DNA of 64,000 nucleotides. Origin: Lepraria neglecta. Lineage: Eukaryota > Ascomycota > Lecanoromycetes > Lecanorales > Stereocaulaceae. The stretch is from contig CM065651.1 in NCBI GenBank assembly GCA_033220425.1, forward strand, positions 4,695,351 through 4,759,350, given 5' to 3'. Below are positions 44,596 through 57,200 of the stretch, piece by piece. The notes beneath the pieces are model-generated. The model was given only the letters and a program-made list of their open reading frames with translations, ran no database searches and was not told the DNA's origin. Both the position numbers and the translations under genes were made by a program. Positions within the stretch are counted from its first letter, which is position 1; each line of letters begins with the position of its first letter.

Positions 44596-45881
44596 GATTG
44601 ACCCCATAACCGGCAGGACCCTACAACCGGTAGGCGCTAAGCGTAATTAGGCAAACTTCTAAAAAATTAGCAATGTTGTCCACATAAATACCTCCATTCA
44701 AGGACATTATATAGCGAACTGACCGGATTAGGGCTCTATAATATACTTAGAGGCAGCGGACTAGTAGTAAAAGAGGCTCTGATATCCAGAATAGCCATAT
44801 CTTAGATATATAGTATAGTATATCTACTCGAATTCTCAAATATATAAATATATTTACTATATTATATCGCAAATCGAATTTAAAATCAGGCCTGAAAACG
44901 TGATTATGATACCTCCTTCCTATTTAAGTATAGCTTCTATTCTAGTAGTTACTATAGCTTCCTAATAATCTAACCTCCTTATATAGCTATAGGAGTAGAT
45001 AATAGCTCTCGCTTAGAGACTAGCTGCTTCGTCCTCGGTAATATATCTGATATATATACTCGACGAGTCGTGATTACTATCGCTCGGGGTACTTTTAGTA
45101 TTACTATTAGAGGCTCTAGAAGCTTGAATAGATAGCGGATAAATCCTAATATAGTAAATACCTTCTTCTCGTTATCTTTTCGAGCCTTTACTCTTACTTA
45201 ACTAATAAACTTATATATTTTAGCTTCTTGTTTCTTCTTTACTTATTAGATCTTATCTAGTACCTTCTTCTCCTTTACTTCTTCCTTCTATTAGTTTCTT
45301 AAAGTATCCTCCTTCTTTTACTATTCTTTAGTAAATAATCTCTCTTAGATAACTTCTAAGCTTATAACTTAGGCTTTACTATAAGTATATTACTTATTAC
45401 CTTTATACCTCTAATTTTATTAACTAGCTCTTATTAGTTACTTATTAATACTCTCTTAAGTTTCCGAGAAGGAGGTAGTATAGATAGTAGCTTTCCCTAG
45501 CTTCTCTACTTAAGGATTAATATTTCCGATAGCTTAAAGGAGGTCTTATATCTACTAGATATTAGTAGGTATTTTAAAGCTATTAATAGTAACTCTAGCT
45601 TTAGATAGTATAACTAGACGAATACTAATATTAATATTGATAGGAAGCTTTCTAATAATTATATTAGGGTCCTAGAGAGATAAGCTAGCTTTCTTCTAAG
45701 CGTTTTTAATTATATCCTCCCTATCTACTACTTTCCTCGCTTAGTAATAATATTTAATAAATTCTACCTTATTTAATAAAATATAGATAGTAAATCTTAT
45801 AACTTCTAATAGCTACGTTCAATATATATTGGCTAAAGGTCTAAAGAATAAGATATCTAGAGGTTAGAGTAGATATATAGA
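44596..45881 (+). mobile_element. RIP-damaged relative of the pogo-like element
   Basis: From 44600 the sequence (ACCGGTAGGCGCTAAGCGTAATTAGGC) follows the minus strand of the element at 40685-41447. It stays alignable through GGAC-TAGTAGT-AAGAGGC and AATCAGGCCTGAAAA to about 45080. It continues beyond that point into AT-rich sequence of unknown identity up to the first LTR. Differences are mostly G-to-A and C-to-T. The right end is hidden or lost. It is inactive. Confidence 0.6.
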
Positions 45882-46304
45882 TGTTAGAACCATTGGTTCT
45901 GACAGGACTGTCCTGTAGGACACGGTACTACAGACAGGACTAGCAGCTGAAGCAATGAGCGCAACGAGCGCTGTACGCTCATAGCGCTCAAGAATGATGA
46001 GCGCAATGAGCGCCGTGCGCTCATAACGCTTAAGGATGCTTGGTATAGATTTCCTATTGCTATATATACGGGCACTTGCTTACCACTTGGAGCATCGTGC
46101 TCAACTTCTACTTCTATTTACATCTAGTACTTACTATATACGATAGATCTCTTAGGCTAGGCACTAAACATATACATCACCTGATTATATACCAGACCCG
46201 CTTAGCATCACTTGAAGCCTGCTTTATACTCTTACTCTATCGCACACCCATCCTAGTAAGAATCAATCCAATATAACTATTAATACGTAATACGGTTCGT
46301 AACA
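45882..46304 (+). repeat. LTR A, 5' LTR of gypsy copy 0
   Basis: 423 bp, starting TGTTAGAACC and ending CGTAACA. It carries two units of the internal repeat built on GATGAGCGCAA-GAGCGC. It is followed directly by sequence homologous to the start of the copy 1 interior (CTTTAAGCACCCTCAAGG against CTTTGAACACCCTAAGGG). Confidence 0.85.
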
Positions 46305-47811
46305 CTTTAAGCACCCTCAAGGATAAATACTATACCAAGAGACCCTAGGGCACCTACCCCAAGCTCCTCAGGAGGAGGAAGCGGATAATAACGCCCAACT
46401 ATTAACGAAGGACTCAGTAGATATATTAAGATAGCCTAGCCTAACTTATACTATAGAGAGAGAGATAAGCTCGAAGGATAGCTATCCTAGGTATTATTGT
46501 ATCTGAAGTTCTAAGGGGACCTTATACCTATATAGAGATATCCTACCTTCGCTATTACCTACTTACGTAGAAGAGCCCAAAAGTAGGTTAATCTATTTCT
46601 AAAGAAATATATAGAAGACGATAACGAGGACGGCGAAATCAAACTATAGATAGAGAGTATAACTATATTTAGACTCGAAATCTATTATATATTCGGTTCG
46701 TTAAATAAAGTCAATATAGCGATATAAACTATCCAGTATATAACCTAGAAGAAGTCTATATTAGAGTACTTAACTTAATTTTAATAATATATAGTAAAAA
46801 CTGACTAGGATAATAATATATTAATAACTATATACCGAAGAGGCCTTAAGGACAATATTAAAGACGAGCTTATAAGATTAGGGATTATTATTAATACTCT
46901 TGACAAGTTAATTAAGGAAGTAATCGAAATTAATAATAAGCTATTCGAAAGGACTATAGAAAAAAGATATAACAGAGGAGTTAGCGGAATAGGATACTCA
47001 AGCTTTTTTGCTAAATCGAAGAGCTACCGCCCAGGATATAAGGAACGTGACCCCTATAGATATATACTAATAGAATTGGACTTCACGGAGAAAAAAGGCA
47101 AACAGGCCTTTAGAGGGCTAGCTAGGGGCAAGAAGCAGCAAGGGGGCAGAAAGAAAACACTTACGTATTATAGCTATAGTAAACCGGGCTACTTTGCCAG
47201 AGACTGCAAGTCGAAAAACATAGTATATCGACCGTAGCTAAATATACTAGAGAAAGTATAAACCTAGGACGATATAGACGACACGCCTAAGGAGATTCTA
47301 CTACTATAGGAAGAAGTTAAAGACGTTAACTCCTGGTATAATAGGATAATATAAGAATAATATAACTACGAATCCTAATACGAGGACGAACTTATAGAGG
47401 ATATTAACTTATAAACTAAGGAAGACTTAGATAATAGAGACGGTAGCGATACTTAGGAAGAATCCGAGTAGGATTAGGAAGAAGAAGAAATAGACCTAGA
47501 GTAGGAAGAAGCCCTCAGTACGTTAGAAGCTGAGTAGGAGGAAATACGACCACTAAGGGGATTAATACCTAGATCTACTACGTCTAAGGAAAAGGAGAAC
47601 TCTAAGGAACCACAATAGGACGATAAGAAACTAGACTATCGATAAGATCGGAATTATCGAAGATATAAAGAACTACTATAGGAAGATTATACTACGCTTT
47701 ACTATATATAGTATAGTATACCAAGAAGTTACAGGAAAGGACTAGTAAAGAAGGCTTACTATAGATAAGACTTCTACTATAACTATAAAAGAAACGAATA
47801 CGAGTTTCATC
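46305..47811 (+). mobile_element. Gypsy copy 0, truncated gag region
   Basis: 1507 bp of gag-type sequence full of TAG/TAA stops. The zinc knuckle at about 47167-47211 reads YYSYSKPGYFARDC. The expected C-x2-C-x4-H-x4-C keeps only its last Cys, with both other Cys and the His changed to Tyr, which is what TGC-to-TAT and CAC-to-TAC damage would give. The sequence ends at the start of LTR B, and the rest of copy 0 is not found in the window. Confidence 0.8.
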
Positions 47812-48260
47812 TGTTAGAACCATTGGTTCTAACAGGACTGTCCTATAGGACAAGGTACTACAGACAGGACTAGCAGCTCAAGCGATGAGCGCTGGAGCGC
47901 TAAGCGATCAAGCGATTAGGAGTGATGAGCGCTGGAGCGCTGAGCGATCAAGCGATTAGGAATGATGAGCGCTAGAGCGCTAAGCGATCAAGCGATCATA
48001 AAAGGCTTGGCAGGATTTCTTATGTCTACATATACGGGGCTTTGCCTACTGTTTGGAACAGCGTATTCAACTTGGTTAATCTTCCTGGTACTCCTTGCAC
48101 TATACTTTACTAGTTATCAATATAGAACGCATTGACTACCTATCCTAAAGAAGACTGCTATTCTACCTGAGTGACTCCTCTCCTACAGAAGTATAAGACG
48201 CACGATACCTATACCCGGTTATCGCATCGTTAGGTTAACGATCGGACGTGGGTCATAACA
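47812..48260 (+). repeat. LTR B, 5' LTR of gypsy copy 1
   Basis: 449 bp, TGTTAGAACC to GTCATAACA. It carries three units of a variant repeat (GATGAGCGCTGGAGCGCT) not seen in the other LTRs. Its 3' part (AACGATCGGACGTGGGTC) is shared only with LTR E. Confidence 0.85.
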
Positions 48261-51200
48261 CTTTGAACACCCTAAGGGATGAGTTCTTTAATAACTTCAG
48301 GCAGAAACCCTACCCCAAGTACCTTAACAGTTACTAGCCAGAGACGCTATACTATAGACGAAGGATCTGGAAAAAGGATCAAGGTTACAGTACTAGACCT
48401 ATACTATAGAGACAGGGATAAACTTAAGCCATAGCTTACACAAGTATAACTATACCTTCTGTTCCAGGGAGACTTGCTCCTAGCGACTAGATATACCACC
48501 TTCGCTATATTATACCTACGAGGATAGGCCTAGAAGTAGGTCGAACCTTTCCTAAAAAAGTATATAGAAGACGACGACGAAGACAGCAACGTTAAATCTT
48601 GGATAGAGAGTATACCGAAGTTTATAGTCGAAATCCGCCGTATATTCGGACCTTCCAACGAGGCAAACGTAGTAATACGTATCATTTAGTATATAAAGTA
48701 GAAGAAGTCAGCGTTAGAGTTTTCAACTTAATTTCAAATATACGTAACTAAAATAGGCTGGGATAATAATACGCTAATAATAATATATTATTATAGTCTT
48801 AAGGATAATATTAAAGACGAGCTTATAAGATTCGGAGGAGTAATTAATACTCTAGATAGACTTATTAAAAATATAATCGAGATTAATAACAAGTTATTTA
48901 AATAATCTATAGAGAAACGGTACGACGGAGGAGTTAGCGGAACCCGATACAAGGGATTCTTTTTAAAGACGAGGAATTACCAATAAGACTATAGGGAACA
49001 TAGTACTTACCGTAGTATAGTACTAATAGAGATTAACTTTATCTAGATAGAAAAGAAGAAAGGAAACTTTAAAGGGAAAAAGCAGCACGGGGGAAAGAAA
49101 GTAATTACTTACTATAGCTATAGTAAACTGGGCTATATGGCTAGAGACTACAGGTCGAAGAATATAGTATACCGACCGTAGATTAACGTAATAGAAGGAG
49201 GACCTCTAGATAACGAGGAAAACTCCGAGGAAATATAGTAATTATACGATAAAGAAGAATCAAGTCAGGATTCGGAAGACGATACCTTCGAATTAGAATT
49301 TAATAAAGAAGTATAGAGATATTACTATAGGGATAGTAATAGATCTTAATAATATAAGACGGATTAGGAACAGCGGAAAGCTAGTCCGGAGAGACTAGCG
49401 TTAATACCCGAACCTAGATCTACTATATCCTAAATAGAAGGAAAATTACTAGAGATTAAAGAACCTTAATCGGATAAAGACAAATATAAACTCTTCGACG
49501 AAATCGAAAGTAAAGTATAAGGTATACTAAACGAGTAATTATCTATAAAACCCAAATAGGACGAACCTATACGAGACTATCAATATAATAGGGAATATTA
49601 GTAATATAGCGAGATTCCATATACTAAGTATATATTACCCGATTACTTACTATACAGAGAAGAAAGAGGCCGTCTAGCTAAAGAATATATAGTACCTTTA
49701 CTTAAGAAGTCTTACTATAGAGAGATATAGTAGTATAAGTATAAGGAAGATAGATACTAGTAGTATCTTATAAGTAAAAGGAAGTATTACTACTTCCTAT
49801 ACTTTATAGAGAAGTAGGAAAAGGAAAGAAATAGCTTACTTAAAGTCTTTAAGAGAGGAGCTTACAACTAGGTACTATAGTATAGCTACCTATACGATAA
49901 ATATATCCCGTATAGAGGTATAAAGGAAGTATACGGCTTCCTACCATTATAGGGAAAAGAGTAATCTCTTATACTACGGGGAAGTATAAGGAGATTAATA
50001 CGTTATTCTCTAAATAACAATTGTGTTCCGCCTAGTACTATACCTATATTATTATACTAGTAGATATCAATAGATAGCGGACTATAGCGATAATAGACAG
50101 CGGAGCTATAGGAAATTTCATCTTAAGGAACTTAGTAGACTTAAGCGGCTTACCAACCCGAAAGAAGAAATTATCCTACGAGCTACGCCTGGCCGATAGG
50201 TTAGTATTTTTAACAGGAAAAGTAGAGGAGGAAATACGCTCCCTACTAGTAATAATTTAGTAATACTATAAGGAGATTATATTCGATATAGTTAGGATAG
50301 CCACTTATAATATTATCTTAGGAATACCTTGGTTAAATAAATATAACCCAGAAATTAACTAGAAGATAAAAGTACTTAAATTCGGACGATCTGGAAATAT
50401 TACCAGTATTAGACCTATTAGTTAATAGTAGACAATAATAGATAAGAGAAAGAACCGAAGACCGGTCGAAGTATATATTACTTTATTCTTAAATAATAAG
50501 AGTAACTTCTAAGAGAGAAGGCTTAACTCCTTAGTTACTAGTAAAGGTTAGCGGGATACTAAAGAGAGAGTAATTAAAGGAAAAGATAAACCTTCTGCGA
50601 TCCCTCGAGAATATAAATAGTAGGTATACCTATTCGAGGAAGAGACGAGTATAAAAGCGTTACCTAAGTACTAGCTATAGGATTATAAGATCGAACTCGA
50701 ACCTAGTAAGATACTAATATTTAGACCTATCTATATATTATCGGAAAGGGAACTTACTATACTTCGCGGGTATATCGATAAGAACCTTAAGAAAGGATTT
50801 ATTCGAGAATCTAAATCACTAGTAGGTTATCTAATCCTCTTCGCGCTGAAGAAGGATAGAAGCTTAAGACTATACGTCGACTACCGAAAGTTGAATAATA
50901 TTATAATCAAGAATAGGTATCCTTTACCAAATATTAGCGAGCTATAGGATCGGCTTAGCAAGGTAAGGATATTTATAAAACTAGACCTAAGGGGCGTATA
51001 TAACCTAATTCGGATAAAAGAAGGCGAAGAATAGAAAACTGCCTTCCGAACCAGATATAGCTACTACGAGTACTTAGTAATATCGTTTAGACTTACCAAC
51101 GCACTAGTAACCTGCTAAGCACTTATTAATAACGTTATATAAGTATACTTAGATCGAATAGTAATAGCGTACCTCGATAATATCTTGATTTACTCTGAAA

Positions 51201-53812
51201 ACAAGGAAGAACACGTTAAGTATATATAGGATATTATTGAATACCTATCATAGGCGAAACTTCTCCTTAAACTAGAAAGGTACGAATTTTACAGGGACTC
51301 TATTAAGTTCCTAGGATTTATAGTTAGTATAAAAGGTATTAGTATAAGCCCAGAAAAAATCAAAGCTATAGCGGAATAGCCTATACCATAGGACGTTAAA
51401 GTAGTACAAAGTTTCTTAGGATTCGCTAACTTTAATAGGAAGTTCATTAAAGGCTACTCAAAGAAAGTACTTCTACTTACGGATATTATAAAGAAAGATA
51501 TTAGATTTATATAGGGACAAGAATAATAGAGGTTATTTAATACATTAAAAAAAGTATATACGGATCTACTAGTACTCTATACCTTTCAAGCTAACGAACC
51601 GGCTTGTATTAAAATAGACGCCTCGGATCTTGTAATAGGAGTATATCTTTATCAAATAAAGGACTAAAAGTAGTATCCAGTTACCTACTTTTCACGAAAA
51701 ATATTAGTAGCCGAATAGAACTATAATATATACGATAAAGAACTACTTGCCGTAGTATATATACTTTAGAATTAGAGAGTATACGCAGAAAGCTGCTCGG
51801 ACCTAACTATCTTTACGGATCATAAGAATCTTCTTAACTTTATAATAACGAAAGAGTTAAATAGAAGACAAGTTAGATAGTTAGAACTACTTGGACAATA
51901 TAAGTTCAAAATAACCTATACCCTAGGAAAAGATAATAGTCGAGTAGATACGCTAAGTAGGCGATCGGACTATATAGAAGAAAAGAATATTACGAAATAA
52001 CCAATCCTAAAACGAGAAGCCGATGGATTATTAGTACTACATTAGGCATTAGTAATAACTCTTTATATATTAGGACCTAATACGACTAATAAGATTATAA
52101 AGGCCTATATTAACGATATACTAGTAATAAAGCTAAGACAGGATCAATAAGATTTAGTATTACTTAGATATCAGGGCAAAACTTACTTACCTAATATATA
52201 CGTTGAAGAAGTAATTAGGGATTACTACGATAACCCTTTATAAGGTCACCCGGGAGTATTAAAAACTATAGAGCTCCTAGGACGAGGATACGCAGCGCCG
52301 AAACTTCGGACACGCGTTAAATAATATATTAAGGAATATATCTAGTATCAGTAAAACAAAGCGGCACGATACGCCAAGTACGGGCAAATTCAGTTTATAC
52401 CTATACTAGAAACACTATAGGATAATATTACAATGGACTTTATAGTTAAACTACTACCTTCGAAGGACCCAGCTATATAAGATACCTTTAATTCAATTAT
52501 AGTCATTATAGACAAACTCACCAAGTATATAATTATAATACTATTCAAAGAAACGTACAAGGTAGACTAGTTAGCCTTTATACTACTCGACAAGTTAATA
52601 AGGGATTACGGTATACCTAAGTCAATAATATCCGACAGGGACAAGTTATTTACTTCTAACTATTAGAGAACGCTAATCGCAGCAATTAGAACTAAACTTC
52701 GAATATTAACGGTATACTATCTATAGACTAATAGATAAACAGAGCGTGCAAACCAAATAATGGAAGTATACTTAAGATACTACGTGAACCTAAAACAAGA
52801 TAACTGGGTTTTACTACTTCTAATAGTATAACTGGCGTATAACGATAAAAGGTCAGACACGACAGGTCTAATACTATTCTTTACCAACTATAGAAAGAAT
52901 ATAAATATATTTCTGTAAGCTAGGGACGGACCTAATATAGAAAAAGCCTTAGTTAAGGTAGAGGAGCTAAAAGATTTATATAAGAATATATAAAAGATAA
53001 TTGAAAGCTTAAATAATAAGTTAAAGGAACGAATTAATAGTAGAAGAAAGAATATTCCTCAGCTTAAAGAAGGGGATAAAGTATACCTCCTAATAAAAAA
53101 TATGAAGATAACGAGACTAAGTAAGAAACTGGATTATATTAAGGTTAGACTATTCTTGATTAAGAAGGTAAAGGGGGCCGTTAACTATAAACTCGACCTT
53201 CTACCTAATACCAAAGTATACCCGGTATTCTATATCTCACTTCTAGAGCTAGCAGACTCTAATATACCGCTCTAAGAAATATTTTATTATAACGTTAAGG
53301 AAGAAATAGAGTATAAGGTTAAGAGGATCCTAGATAGAAGAAATTAGTTCTATCTAGTTAAATAGAAAGGGTATAATAAAACGGAAAGTACCTAGGAACC
53401 TCTTAAGAACCTTGCGGGGAATTGCGGGGAATACCTATAAGAGTTTTATCGGAGATAAGAGAAGACTAGTCGAAACTCTCAGGGCCCTCTAGGCCGGGGA
53501 GGAGGTCGAACTACTCGGAGCCGACGTTGAATATTAAACCGTCAGGAGTATTAGAAGGAAGGTTCTTATCCTTCTCTAACTCCTTAATATTCTATAACTC
53601 GTACTTAACTAACTTTCTCTCTTTATCCTAGACTTAATCGAATTATAATTAAAGACGTATAAGTTTCGCCTACGTTTCTTTTATTTCTAACTAAGTATCA
53701 TCGCGTACTTTCTTAATACGACACATCTTATCGACGGATATAACTAGGTTATACTTCTTGCCCGCAGCAATACAGTTAGAATAACGATCTGAACGAACAC
53801 CCACCAAGTATT
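48261..53812 (+). mobile_element. Gypsy copy 1 interior, gag-pol, RIP-inactivated
   Basis: A chromodomain-type Ty3/gypsy element. In order: gag with a damaged zinc knuckle, protease region (about 50030-50200), reverse transcriptase (about 50700-51250, with VDYRKLNN and, at 51170-51181, YLDN in place of catalytic YLDD), RNase H (IDASD, YDKELLAVV), integrase (MDFI, ISDRDKLF) and a C-terminal chromodomain (YLVK-KGY, then STWEPL-like, about 53340-53410). Tens of TAG codons stand where Gln or Trp is expected, so no product can be made. The interior is 5552 bp here plus 166 bp after copy 2 (60388-60553). Confidence 0.9.
53808..53812. other. Target duplication GTATT (left) of copy 2
   Basis: Identical GTATT flanks copy 2 at 53808-53812 and 60383-60387. 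A 5-bp duplication is characteristic of gypsy integrases. Confidence 0.9.
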
Positions 53813-54238
53813 TGTTACGACCCACAACGGTTAGTAACCTAACGGTGCGATAACCGGGTATAGGTGTAGACGTCTTATGCTTCTGTGGGAGAGGAGTCGC
53901 TCAGGTAGAATGGCAGTCTTTGTGGTTGTAGGTAATCAATACGTTCTATATTGATAACTAGTAAAGTATAGTGCAAGGAGTACCAGGAAGATTAACCAAG
54001 TAGTGGTTTACCAAGTTGAACACGCTGTTCCAAACAACGGGCAAAGCCCTGTATATGTAGACATAAGAAATCCTGCCAAGCACTCTATGAGCGTTATGAG
54101 CGCACGGCGCTCGTTGCGCTCATCATTCTTGAGCGCCATGAGCGCACGGCGCTCGTTGCGCTCATCGCTTCAGCTGCTAGTCCTATCTATAGTGCCGTGT
54201 CCTACAGGACAGTCCTGTCAGAACCGAGGGTTCTAATA
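53813..54238 (-). repeat. LTR C, 3' LTR of copy 2
   Basis: 426 bp, minus orientation, with two units of the 42-bp internal repeat. The outer end is intact (TG on the plus strand) while the inner end has TA in place of CA. Confidence 0.9.
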
Positions 54239-57200
54239 CTAGCCCCCTCCTCCAGATTTCTCGTCCCGAGAAACCATCCGTCCTTCATGCCTCCTCGTCG
54301 AAACATCCGTTCCAAAGATCCCATCGTTCGTTGCAAAGAGCTCTCTAGCGAATTATCCAGATTCGTAATACATCCTTATACTCTCTGTACAAAGGGTAAT
54401 AGATAATGCTTAGTAGGTGCTCGTTCAGATCGTTACTCTAACTATATTACTGCAGGCAAGAAGTATAACCTAGTTATATCTGTCGACGAGATATATTATA
54501 TTAAGAAAGTACGCGACGACACTTGGTTAGAAATAAAAGAAACGCAGGCGAAACTTATACGCCTTTAATTATAATTCGATCGAGTTTAGGATAAAGAGAG
54601 AAAGTTAGTTAAGCACAAGTTATAGAATATTAAGGAGTTAGAGAAGGATAAGGGTCTTCCTTCTGATACCCCTGACGGTTTAATATTCAACGTCGGCTCC
54701 GAGTAGTTCGACCTCCTCCCCGGCCTAGAGGGCCCTGAGAGTTTCGACTAGTCTTCCCTTGTCTCCGATAAAACTCTTCTAGGTGTTCCCCGCAATTCCC
54801 CGCAAGGTTCCTAAGAGGTTCCTAGGTACTTTCCGTTTTGTTATACCCTTTCTATTTAACTAGATAGAACTAATTTCTTCTATCTAGGATCCTCTTGACC
54901 TTATACTCTATTTCTTCCTTAACATTATAATAAAACGTTTCTTAGAGTAGTATATTAGAGTCTACTAGCTCTAGAAGTAAGATGTAGAATACCGGATATA
55001 CTTTGGTGTCAGGTAGAAGCTCGAGTTTATAGTTAACAGCCCCCTTTACCTTCTTAATCAAGAATAGTCTAACCTTGATATAATCTAGTTTTTTACTTAG
55101 TCTCGTCATCTTTATATTTTTTATTAAGAGATATACTTTATCTCCCTCTTTAAGCTGAGGAATATTCTTCCTTCTACTATTAATCTATCCCTTTAATTTA
55201 TTATTTAAGCTTTTAATCGTCCTTTATATATCCCTATATAAATTCTTTAGCTCCTCTACCTTAACTAAGGCTCTTTCTATATTAGGTCCGTCCCTAGCTT
55301 ATAGAAATATATTTATATTCTTTCTATAGTTAGTAAAGAATAGTATTAGACCTGTCGTATCTAACCTCTTATCGTTATACGCTAGTTATACTATTAGAAG
55401 TAGTAAAACCTAGTTATCTTATTTTAGGTTCATATAATATCTAAGATATACTTCCATTATTTGATTCGCACGTTCCGTTTATCTATTAGTCTATAGATAG
55501 TATACCGTTAATATCCGAAGTTTAGTTCTAATTACTACTATCAGTATTCTCTAATAGTTAGAAGTAAACAATTTATCTCTATCGGATATTATTGATCTAG
55601 GTATACTATAATCTCTTATTAGCTTGTCGAGTAGTATAAAGGCTAACTAATCTACTTTATATATCTCCTTGAACGGTATTATAATTGTATACTTCGTTAG
55701 TTTGTCTATAATGACTATAATTGAGTTAAAGGTATCTTATATAGCTGGATCCTTTAAAGGTAGTAGTTTAACTATAAAGTCCATTGTGATATTATCCTAT
55801 AGTGATTCTAGTATAGGTACAAATTAGATTTGCCCGTACTTGGCGTATTATATAGACTTATTCTGCTGATATTGGATATACTCTTTGATATATTATTTAA
55901 CGCGCGTCCGAAGTTTCGGTACTGCGTATCCTCGTCCTAGGAGTTCTATAGTCTTAGATACTCTAGGGTGACCTTATAAAGGGTTATCGTGGTAATCCCT
56001 AATTACTTCTTTAACGCATATATCAGGTAAGTAAGTCTTATCCTAATATCTGAGCAATACTGAATTTAGTTGATCCTATCTTAGCTTTATTGCGAATGCA
56101 TCGTTAATATAGGCCTTTACGATCTTGTTAGTCGTATCAGGTCCTGATATACGAAGGGTCATTGCTAATACCTAGTACGGCACCAATAATCCATCAGCTT
56201 CTCGTTTCAGGATTGGTCGTTCCGTAACGTTCTTTTCTTCTATATAGTCTAATCGCCTACTAAGCGCATCTGCTCGACCATTATCTTTCCCTAGGGTATA
56301 GGTTATTTTGAACTTATATTATCCGAGTAGTTCTAACTATCTAACTTATCTTCTATTTAACTCTTTTGTTATTATAAAGTTAAGAAGATTCTTATAATCC
56401 GTAAAGATAGTTAGGTCCGAGTAGCTCTCTACGTATACTCTCCAATTTTGAAGTATATATACTACAGCAAGTAGTTCTTTATCGTATATATTATAGTTCT
56501 ATTCTACTACTAATATCTTTCGTGAAAAGTAGGTAACCGGATACTACTTTTAGTCCTTTATTTGACAAAGGTATACTCCTATTACAAGATCCGAGGTATC
56601 TATTTCGATACGAGCTAGTTCGTTAGCTTAAAAGGTATAGAGTACTAGTAGATCCGTATATGCTTTTTTTAATATATTAAACGACTTTTATTATTCTTGT
56701 CCCTATATAAATCTAATATCCTTTTTAGTAATATCTATAAGTAGAAGTACTTTCTTTAAGTAGCCCTCGATAAACTTCCTGTTAAAGTTAGCAAATCCTA
56801 AGAAACTTTGTACTACTTTAACGTCCTGTAGTATAGGCTATTCCGCTATAGCTTTGATCTTTTCTAGGCTTATACTAATACCTTTTATACTAACTATAAA
56901 TCCTAGGAACTCGATAGAGTCCCTATGAAATTCGCACTTTTCTGGTTTAAGGAGGAGTCCTACTTGCGACAGGTATTCGATAATATCCTATATATACTTA
57001 ATATATTCTTCCTTTTTCTTAGAGTAGATCAAGATATTATCGAGGTACACTATCGCTATTCGATCTAAGTATACTCGTACGACGTTATTAATAAGTACTT
57101 AGCAGGTTACTGGTGCGTTAGTAAGTCTAAATAGTATCACTAGATACTCGTAGTGGCTATATCTGGTTCGGAAGGCAGTTTTCCATTCTTCGCCTCCTTT

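Noticed and set aside
54003-54236. Small plus-strand ORFs repeated at 54003, 60147 and 63267
   Set aside because: These are the same translation of the LTR, including its 42-bp repeat. The copies are conserved because the LTR is conserved, not because a protein is encoded.
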